A DNA stretch of 19,936 nucleotides from Streptomyces cyaneofuscatus (GTDB lineage Bacteria > Actinomycetota > Actinomycetes > Streptomycetales > Streptomycetaceae): positions 1 through 19,936 of the forward strand of contig NZ_JOEM01000039.1 in the NCBI RefSeq assembly GCF_000718135.1, in the 5' to 3' direction. The position numbers and the translations under genes were made by a program. Positions 13,810 to 19,936 of the stretch are shown one piece after another. The notes beneath the pieces are model-generated. The model saw only the letters and a list, made by a program, of their open reading frames with translations, did no database searches and was not told where the DNA came from. Each line of letters starts with the position of its first letter. Within the stretch, counting starts at the first letter, position 1.

Positions 13810-15914
13810 GTGTCGGCTTCCTCGTGCGCGTTGTAGAGCCCGAATCCGGTGGCCGGGGCGGGGCTGACGTCGTCGGGCAGGTTGTCGCGGTCGTCGATGC
13901 TGTCGTCGTTGCCTTCGTCGCCTTGCTGCGCCGGGCTGTCGGCGGGTGCTTCGGTGCCGTGGTCCCCATCGCGGGCTTCGGGGAGAGGGAGGTGAGCGGT
14001 GCGGGCCAGAAGTGCCTGCTCCGTTGTGGTGGCGTGGCCGCTGTGTACGCGGCGCATGAGCTGGTCGAGGGCGTCGGCGAGGCTTGCTTCGTGCTGCTCG
14101 TTGTCACCGTGGTTGCCGTCAACGGCCTGGGTGCGGATGTGTTGCCAGGTGCGTTCATCGAAGGGCCGGTGGACGTGGTCGCGGTGGATCCACGGGATCT
14201 CGGTGAGTTCACCGTCGGGGAGGCGGATCCAGATCTGGCGCACGTCGTGGGGGTTGTAGTGGATTTCCCATTTCCCGCCGCGGCCGGCGACGGGGGATGC
14301 CTGGCCGCGGTTCGGGGCGAGGAGGTCCGCGTCGTGGGTGCGGTGGTGGATGGTGATGCCGCCGGGGGTGATGGCCTGCCAGCGCACGGGGAGCAGTTCG
14401 AGGTAGTCGCGCCCGGTCAACGGGACGGGCACGTACCCGGCGACCGCGACAAGGACGGCCCACATCTGGTTCGGTGTGAGGGCCTTCCTGGGCATCATCG
14501 GGTGGCGCAGCCCTTCGTGGGGCCGGTGGTGGTAGTGCACCAGCCACTCATCGAGGAGGTCTTGGAGCTGGGCGACGCTGTAGCAGGCGTCTTTCTCGGT
14601 GTCGGGGCCGCGGCGGGTGACGTCGGATCCGGTGTAGCCGGGCAGGTGCTGGCAGAACAGGGCGTTGATGGAGCCGAAGGTGCGCTCGACGATGCCCTTC
14701 GCGGTGGGGGCGCGGGGCGGGGTCGGCTGGACACTGATGCCGAGGCTCTCGCAGGCGGTGGTGAACGCCCGGGAGATGAAGACTTTGCCGCGGTCGACGA
14801 CGATCGTCTCGGGCAGGACGACCGGCCGGGCCGCCGCACCGGCCAGGCGCTCGTCCAGCGTGGCCAGCCGCTGGTGGGGGAGTGCGCGGGCGTGGTCCAT
14901 GCGCAGGATGTCCGGCCAGGTCGGGCGGGCGGGGTGGGGGACGGCCATCTCCGCGAGCAGCAGGGCCGCGTCGACGGCTTTGGTCGCGCTGGGGCACAGC
15001 ACGGCGGTGAGGATGGCGCGGGTGGCGACGTCGACGGCGATGGTCAGCTCGGGCCGGGCCAGGTGCCCGTCGTCGAAGAGGGCCAGGACGTCCAGGCGGG
15101 TGGTGTCGATCTGGACCTGCTCGCCCAGCCGCAGCGCCATGGCGGGCGTGAAAGCCCGCCCCTCGACACTCGCGGGCACCTGCCTCACCGGACCGCTGGG
15201 CAGTTCGCCGGGGCGGGCGAGGGAGGTGACGAGCCGGTACAGCGTCGCCTGGGACGGAACGGGCACCGTACCGGGGCCATGCTGTTCCTGAAGGATCTGG
15301 TTGATGAGCGGGAACAGGCCGTTGATGGTGCCTTTGGAGCGCCCGCGCCGGCGGCGCAGCGCTTCACGGACGGCGGCGACGACCCGTTCGTCGGACCGCC
15401 CGGTGGGGCTGGAGGCACGGGTGGTGCGGTGGTCGAGGAGCCCCCACAGGCCCTGCTTGCGATAAGCGAGCCGCATGCGCTGTACCGTGGTGCGCGACAC
15501 CCGCCCGAACCCGAGCGCGGTCAGCTCCTCGGCCTTGGCCTGTTCCCGCTCGGCCAGCGTGTGCCTCTCTGGGTCGTACTGCTCCCGCACCGCTCCAGCA
15601 CTGCCGGGCCCGCCGGCAAGGCCGCATTCGACTTCCCTCACGTGCCGCTGCCAGGCCATGGCCTTCTCACGTGCCGCGGCGGGGGCGGTCTCGAACAGCC
15701 CCCACTGCGGGGCCGCCTGCGGGACATCGGCCCCGATGACGCTGAAGCCGGGATCGGCGAACAGGTACCCGGCGAGCACCGCCTCGCCGCCGCCGTCCGG
15801 GCCGACGAGGTGAATGGTCTGCCCGGACAGGGCGACCACCTGCCACTTCACACCGCGGAACCTGACCTGCACCCCGGCCTTCACCGATGGCCGGGCGTTG
15901 CGCCGCGCGGTCAC
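13803..15914 (-). CDS. TnsB/TniA-like DDE transposase (Mu transposase C-terminal type)
   Basis: 703 residues from GTG 15914, chosen because GGGAGGGG lies a few bases upstream and the GTG overlaps the preceding stop as GTGA; the frame is open further upstream. The N-terminal part has helix-turn-helix-like DNA-binding segments (VSRTTVQRMRLAYRKQG, then RSKGTINGLFPLINQ). The rve-type catalytic core shows QIDTT (Asp270), IVVDRGKVF (Asp374) and GIVERTFGSIN (Glu410), a D-D-35-E spacing as in TnsB, TniA and MuA. A beta-rich Mu C-terminal region follows (PVRWQAITPGGITIHHR), then an acidic tail (EGNDDSIDDRDNLPDD) that may contact the ATPase. This is the one core transposition gene without visible damage. 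Confidence 0.93.
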   Translation of the reverse strand: MTARRNARPSVKAGVQVRFRGVKWQVVALSGQTIHLVGPDGGGEAVLAGYLFADPGFSVIGADVPQAAPQWGLFETAPAAAREKAMAWQRHVREVECGLAGGPGSAGAVREQYDPERHTLAEREQAKAEELTALGFGRVSRTTVQRMRLAYRKQGLWGLLDHRTTRASSPTGRSDERVVAAVREALRRRRGRSKGTINGLFPLINQILQEQHGPGTVPVPSQATLYRLVTSLARPGELPSGPVRQVPASVEGRAFTPAMALRLGEQVQIDTTRLDVLALFDDGHLARPELTIAVDVATRAILTAVLCPSATKAVDAALLLAEMAVPHPARPTWPDILRMDHARALPHQRLATLDERLAGAAARPVVLPETIVVDRGKVFISRAFTTACESLGISVQPTPPRAPTAKGIVERTFGSINALFCQHLPGYTGSDVTRRGPDTEKDACYSVAQLQDLLDEWLVHYHHRPHEGLRHPMMPRKALTPNQMWAVLVAVAGYVPVPLTGRDYLELLPVRWQAITPGGITIHHRTHDADLLAPNRGQASPVAGRGGKWEIHYNPHDVRQIWIRLPDGELTEIPWIHRDHVHRPFDERTWQHIRTQAVDGNHGDNEQHEASLADALDQLMRRVHSGHATTTEQALLARTAHLPLPEARDGDHGTEAPADSPAQQGDEGNDDSIDDRDNLPDDVSPAPATGFGLYNAHEEADTW

Positions 15915-16752
15915 CGAGCCCCTCCCACAGTGTCCGGACCAGGGCCGTTCCAGCCCGCGGGACCGACCAGGACGCGTTCGTGCAGCGGTGTCTCCAGGTC
16001 TGCTGTCACCTGCCCGTGCCATAGGGCGTGGAAGACCACCGGCAGGACCTCGATCGGGTCACCGGCTGCTTCGACGCCCTCGATCAGCGGCCGCGGCCGC
16101 GCGAACGCCTCCACCGCCGCAGGTGTCAGGCCTGGGCGGCCGGCGTTGCGGGGGTGGCGGTAGCCGGCCAGCCATTTCAGATTGGCGGCCAGGGCGTCGT
16201 CGAGCGGCGCAAGACGCCGGTAGGCCCAGCCGATCTCCTCACACGCCGCGCTCACCGCTTCGGCGGCCTTCACCGCCCGGTCGCCACCGGCCTCCGGGTG
16301 GCTGGGGCAGTCGGCCAGCAGACCCGTGCCGTCGCGGTACCGGGCGAACAGCTGCGGCACCCAGGAACGCACCCGCCCCCGCTCCTCGCGCCACAGCAAC
16401 CGCACCGGACGCCCCGGGTCACATCCGGGTCGCGGTCCAGGACCATCAGCTGGGTGCGCATCGCGTTCGAACCCGCGGCCACGTGCCGCCCGGTGGTCGC
16501 CGACCACCACAACCCCGGCCCCCACCGGCGCCCCGGGATCACCGGGAACGCCGACACCGGCCGCAACTCCTCGAATGCCACGGTCATGGCGGCATCCGCC
16601 CACCGCTGCTGAACCGACTGCCCCACCGGATCGAGGAACACCGCCTCGAACCCACTGCGACGATCCACGGCCACTCGCCTCGCCCGGCCCCCAGGCCGGG
16701 CGGCCTCTCCTGTGCTGATCACCCGCGTCAGCCAAGCCGCTCCCGCCGACAA
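15911..16752 (-). pseudogene. TnsA-like transposase endonuclease subunit, frameshifted
   Basis: The N-terminal frame (from TTG 16752, or more likely GTG 16674 giving VAVDRRSGFEAVF) reads to LDRDPDVTRG. The continuation is in another frame: PVRLLWREERGRVRSWVPQL, then FARYRDGTGLLADC, EIGWAYRRL and NLKWLAGYRHPRN. This is the pattern of TnsA-like heteromeric transposase endonucleases, which cut the 5' ends so that Tn7-type elements leave by cut and paste. Adding one G to the G4 run (C4 at 16412-16415 on the plus strand) joins the frames as TRGRPVRLLW, giving 254 residues from GTG 16674. A Glu in GFEAVF and an Asp in LLADC are candidate catalytic residues, though the usual following basic residue is not seen. 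The stop overlaps the transposase start as GTGA. Confidence 0.75.
16412..16415 (-). other. Frameshift point in TnsA-like gene (G-run one base short)
   Basis: A run of four G on the minus strand; five would restore a continuous reading frame through TRGRPVRLL. It could be a true deletion, a slippage site or a homopolymer error. Confidence 0.6.
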
Positions 16753-16831
16753 GCATCGTCGTTTTCAGGGTTTCTGCCACAAACGAGTGCCGTATCAGCT
16801 AACAGGCGATGAGCCAGGTCCCACCTTGCTC

Positions 16832-18371
16832 TCAGCCGTCCTCTTCCTGACTACCTGCCCTCAGCATGCTCCTCAGTGTCCCGGGGGACATATCCGCCCA
16901 CCGGGCCACCTCCTCCAACGGCACCCCGCCGTTCACCGCCGCCACCGCGGTCCGCTTCCAGGCCGCCTCGACCAGACCGGCACTGCGACCGAGGCCCTGC
17001 AGCAGCTGCCAGGCGACCTCGGCGGTCGGCCCGCTCTGCACGCCGTGCAGCTGCAGCAACTGCTCCTCGGCACTACCGAGGAGACTGCCTATCCGCATCC
17101 GCTGCTCAGCCGGCACCACCGCCCGCCACATCGTCCCCGAACCGGGGTCCTTCTTCTCCTTGCCCAGCACCCGCAACTGCCCCGCCATCGTCACCGACTG
17201 ATGCTCCCGGCGCAGCCACCAGGGGGCGTTGTCATATCCCGGGGGCCCACCGGCCCCACGGCGCAGCCGGATCACGCTGCCCATCCACGCGATCAGCGGA
17301 CCGCCATGGTCCGCCGCAGCCAACGGCCCCATCCACTCCCGCCCCACCCGCTCACCGAGCCGACGGCAGAACAGCCCGTCAACGGGCAACGCTTGCGGCT
17401 GCCCGGCACCGCTGTCCACCCACACCAACTGGGCCATGCCCGGATCCAGCAACGCGTCGGCCACGGCCACCACCTCGGGAAAGACCACCGCGTCCCGCCC
17501 CACGATCCGCCACCACTCCAGATCGCCCCCGGCATCACCGCCCGCGACCCGATGCAACTGCCGCGGCCAGACCTTCTCCCGCTCCCACTGCAGCGCCTGC
17601 TCCCACCACCGGGCCACCACCGCCTGCGCCAGCGCGAACACCCGCTCCGGCTCGGCCCCCGCCCGCACCGCCCGCCGCGCCACCCCCGCCCAACGCAACC
17701 GCGCCGCGACCACCTCCGGCAGACGCCGCACGTCCAGATACTCGTGAGGCTGGTCGGCATCCGCATCAAGGAGCCACCGCCCGTGCCGGACACACACACG
17801 GTCCCACCGCGGGGCATACAGCACCGCCCGCCCAGCCGTCCCCGTACGCCGGGCCGTGCACAGACGACAGCCGAACGCCACCGGCCCGGCAACCGCACCA
17901 CCGATCCGCCACGCCGCCGCCGGCTCCCCGGCATCCGCGGCCGGCAGCCTGGCATCCTCCCGCCCCCCAGGACGGCAACGCCCGCGCCAGCACACCCTCC
18001 TCGACGCCGGACAGGCCTGCCAGGAGCCGCCGTCCAGCCGTGTTCAACAGCACCTCGGCATCTGCCCGCCCGCCCCCTCCGTCGTGCCGAGGCTGGTGGC
18101 TGCGCCACTTCCAGCAAGACCGCAACGCCGTCGCTTCCAGTCCGTAGCGGCTGGCGACGCGGCAGATCAGCGACGACGTCGTCTCTCTGTTCAAGGGAGC
18201 GGTACGTAGGAGGCCGGGAGGAAGGATCACTCCACCACGGTCTCGTGTTCGCCGTCCCTGGCGCGCACTTTCGGAACGGATGCCCAGCGGATGAAGCAAA
18301 CCGCAGATCCACGCGGGGCGGCTGTGGAGGGCGGACCCCTTGCCGCCGGGAAGTAGTTGGGCCTCCGTCAT
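16832..18371 (-). pseudogene. TniQ-family targeting protein, frameshifted
   Basis: The first frame starts at ATG 18371 (overlapping the upstream stop as ATGA) or at GTG 18230, from which VILPPGLLRTAPLNRETTSS resembles the TniQ N-terminus, and runs to ARALPSWG. The second frame continues with GREDARLPAAD and a zinc-finger-like C-x2-C (FGCRLC, Cys codons at 17869-17867 and 17860-17858) and C-x2-H (RVCVRHGRW). The C-terminal half ends in a helix-turn-helix-like segment (VPLEEVARWADMSPGTLRSML). Removing one G from the G6 run (C6 at 17963-17968 on the plus strand) joins the frames and gives 465 or 512 residues. TniQ proteins recognise the target site and recruit the AAA+ protein and transposase in Tn7/Tn5053-type elements. 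The family call is fairly sure; the exact start is not. Confidence 0.7.
17963..17968 (-). other. Frameshift point in TniQ-like gene (G-run one base long)
   Basis: Six G in a row on the minus strand; five would restore the frame as PSWGREDARLP. This run is long enough for replication slippage or a sequencing length error. Confidence 0.6.
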
Positions 18372-19726
18372 CGTGATGTCTTTCCGGGGCGGAGGAGTCG
18401 TAGCAGAGCGCGCCAGGTGAACCGCGGATGGGAACCGGACTCCTGGATAGGGGCGACTTGTGCCCGCTGAGGCAGTGGTGGCCCATCGGCCGGGGGTGGC
18501 TGTACCGCTTGTGGGGCCTGCTCGGGCGCGCGATGTACCGCCGAAGCTTTGATGGGCGCCAGGGCGGGGGCGGGTTGAGATGACGGATGTGGCGACGAGG
18601 CTTCGGTAGGCGCAGACGCGGTGGCTACGGCTGTGGTTTCTGGCTTCGGCCGTTGGGCGTGTTCGCGGGCGAGGCGGCGCCGGTGGGCTTCGCGGCCCTT
18701 CTGGGCCTTTTCCAGGGCGTGCATCACCTGGAATGCGGGTGCTGGTCGGAATCCGGTGTGAGCTCCGAAGGTGAGCAGGGGCAGCGGGACCAGGCCCCAC
18801 CAGGCGGCGCTGTCGGCCGGGTAGGGGTGGGAGATTTTCCAGTCCTTCGCCCATGAGGCCATCTCGCCGCTCCAGTCCTCCCCGTCGTGGGCGGGGTAGG
18901 TACCGGGGTGGCCGCCGTAGGGGATGAGGACGGTGTCCTTCGCGATCCAGCACACGGCGGCACCGTTGTGGACGAGCTGCCGTTGGGCGGGAGTGGGGCG
19001 CACCTTGGGGTGGGTGTCCGGTGTGCCGTGGGGGCGGATCTTGACGGTGCCGGCGCTGAGGTACTGCTGGGTGTCGTCGCGGTCGAAGAACCACCAGTGC
19101 GCCGTGCGCTCGCCGTAGGTGGCGCGCACGTGCTGCCGGCGGGTTTCGGCGGTCGTTTTGGTCAGCGGGCGGCGAGGGCGTTCGACGACGACGGCCTGGT
19201 CGCCCTGGTGGATGACGAGGGCTGGAGGCAGCGTCCAGCGCTGTCCGGCGAGCTGGGGTTGGGCTGTCAGGGAGATGACCGTCCCGGGCAGGGCGCGGGC
19301 CAGCCGCTCGCGGAGGTCGAGGACGGTGGTGAGGTCGCTCTGGATGTCGGCCTGGTGAGGTGCAGGGGCCGTGCACCGGTCGGTGCCAGGGCTTCCCGGG
19401 TGGCGGAAGCGGGGGGTGAATGCCGAGTCGGGGGTGGCCGGCCCGGTGAAGATCAGGGCGTTGCCGCAGGCGCAGCACCGGTAGCGTCCGCCGGCCCTGC
19501 CCCGGGGAAGACGGTTCGCGGCGTCGGGCTCGCGGGACAGGTCGATGATCCGTCCGTGATCGCCGGTGTCGATGGCGAGTTCACTCATGCGGGGCAGCTT
19601 GCTCGGCGTACGGGGGGAGCGGGAGCGCTGGGTGGGCGGGACCAGTTGGAGGGGGCCGGCGGTGCGCGGGGAGGAGTGGAGGGTGCGGGGGCGGGCTGTC
19701 TGGGCGGGGAGGGCCTGGTGCGTCAT
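18368..19726 (-). CDS. CoiA-like protein (zinc finger plus possible nuclease domain)
   Basis: 452 residues from ATG 19726, which has GGAGAAG seven bases upstream; an in-frame GTG at 19783 is a weaker alternative. After an ~80-residue low-complexity N-terminus comes YRCCACGNALIF (Cys84/Cys85/Cys87), RFRHPG (His109) and RCTAP (Cys118), the zinc-binding arrangement of CoiA-like proteins. A segment with QAVVVERPRRPLTK (Glu182), then RTAHWWFFDRDD, matches the position of the restriction-endonuclease-like fold in that family. A WWGLVPLPLLTF motif precedes a Pro/Ala-rich tail (about 360-430) and a basic end (TWRALLRLLRPGKTSR). CoiA proteins take part in DNA processing during transformation in Firmicutes; the role here is unknown. 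The gene heads the transposition operon and overlaps the TniQ-like start as ATGA. Confidence 0.65.
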   Translation of the reverse strand: MTHQALPAQTARPRTLHSSPRTAGPLQLVPPTQRSRSPRTPSKLPRMSELAIDTGDHGRIIDLSREPDAANRLPRGRAGGRYRCCACGNALIFTGPATPDSAFTPRFRHPGSPGTDRCTAPAPHQADIQSDLTTVLDLRERLARALPGTVISLTAQPQLAGQRWTLPPALVIHQGDQAVVVERPRRPLTKTTAETRRQHVRATYGERTAHWWFFDRDDTQQYLSAGTVKIRPHGTPDTHPKVRPTPAQRQLVHNGAAVCWIAKDTVLIPYGGHPGTYPAHDGEDWSGEMASWAKDWKISHPYPADSAAWWGLVPLPLLTFGAHTGFRPAPAFQVMHALEKAQKGREAHRRRLAREHAQRPKPETTAVATASAPTEASSPHPSSQPAPALAPIKASAVHRAPEQAPQAVQPPPADGPPLPQRAQVAPIQESGSHPRFTWRALLRLLRPGKTSR

Positions 19727-19936
19727 GAACGTCTTCTCCGGTGGTCGGGGTATGCGGGCCGGGGTGGTAGAAGAGTTGCCCACTGCTGTTTGTCCCTGAC
19801 GCTGTCCACCGCATCACCGCAGGTGAAGTAGAGACATTGAACCGCTCCGGGATCGGTGGAGGCTCTATGCGTTGACTCCAGCCGCCGGTTGGGGCTGGTG
19901 TTGAGCGTAGTGGTTGGTCTCGTGCTCGTGGGGCGG
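19727..19936. other. Sequence upstream of the transposition operon
   Basis: Two hundred bases up to the window edge. The operon promoter must lie here or beyond, but no promoter pair was recognised. No transposon end repeat was recognised either, so the element may continue outside the window. Confidence 0.4.

Noticed and set aside
13773..16163. Plus-strand open frame of 796 codons
   Set aside because: It is antisense to the DDE transposase, is Gly/Val/Asp-rich without domain motifs, and exists because high-G+C coding DNA keeps the opposite frame open.
16712..18376. Plus-strand open frame of 554 codons and a nearby 423-codon frame
   Set aside because: Both are Pro/Arg/Ala-rich shadows of the TniQ-like region and contain no recognisable motif.
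18887..19831. Plus-strand open frame of 314 codons
   Set aside because: Antisense shadow of the CoiA-like gene with low-complexity Gly/Val composition.
12742..19936. CRISPR-associated (RNA-guided) transposon
   Set aside because: TniQ-like and TnsC-like genes raised the idea, but no cas12k, cascade gene or repeat-spacer array is visible in the window.

Overview
The window looks like chromosomal or large-plasmid DNA from a streptomycete or close actinomycete. G+C is very high with strong G/C at third codon positions, several genes start with GTG or TTG, and neighbouring genes often overlap by a few bases. All functional calls are from reading motifs by eye; no database search was run.

Bases 1-8705 (plus strand) are the end of a nonribosomal-peptide-type biosynthetic operon. 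In order: the C-terminus of a synthetase ending in a carrier protein and a thioester reductase (reductive release as aldehyde or alcohol), a GNAT acetyltransferase, an unusual fusion of a PPDK/PEP-synthase-type ATP-binding domain with a methyltransferase, an APH-type kinase, a free-standing adenylation enzyme and two acyl-CoA dehydrogenase (ACAD) paralogues. Spacing is tight (overlaps of 7-8 bases, gaps of 3-76 bases). Five of the seven genes carry the rare Leu codon TTA, which suggests bldA-dependent expression. The first ACAD lacks the catalytic glutamate at both positions known in the family and the second has it, so the two may form one heteromeric enzyme acting on a thioester made by the adenylation enzyme.

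Bases 8821-12741 are a junction region. A 904-bp IS5-family element has imperfect 20-bp ends and a CTAG target duplication; its transposase has a slippery -1 frameshift site and an internal deletion. Then come a hypothetical gene (9813-10472), a 436-base gap rich in inverted repeats, a second hypothetical gene with possible winged-helix segments (10909-11982), and about 760 bases with no convincing intact gene.

Bases 12742-19726 (minus strand) are a five-gene Tn7-like transposition operon, in transcription order: CoiA-like protein, TniQ-like protein, TnsA-like endonuclease, TnsB/TniA-like DDE transposase, TnsC/TniB-like AAA+ ATPase. Most junctions are start/stop overlaps. The DDE transposase is intact, but the TniQ-like and TnsA-like genes each have a one-base frameshift in a G run, and the ATPase has a frameshift offset by a 19-bp tandem duplication, leaving about 25 residues out of frame. 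The biosynthetic genes show no such lesions, so the element is probably decaying in place, although homopolymer sequencing errors cannot be excluded from the sequence alone. No cas genes, CRISPR array, glmS, tRNA or rRNA gene was seen.
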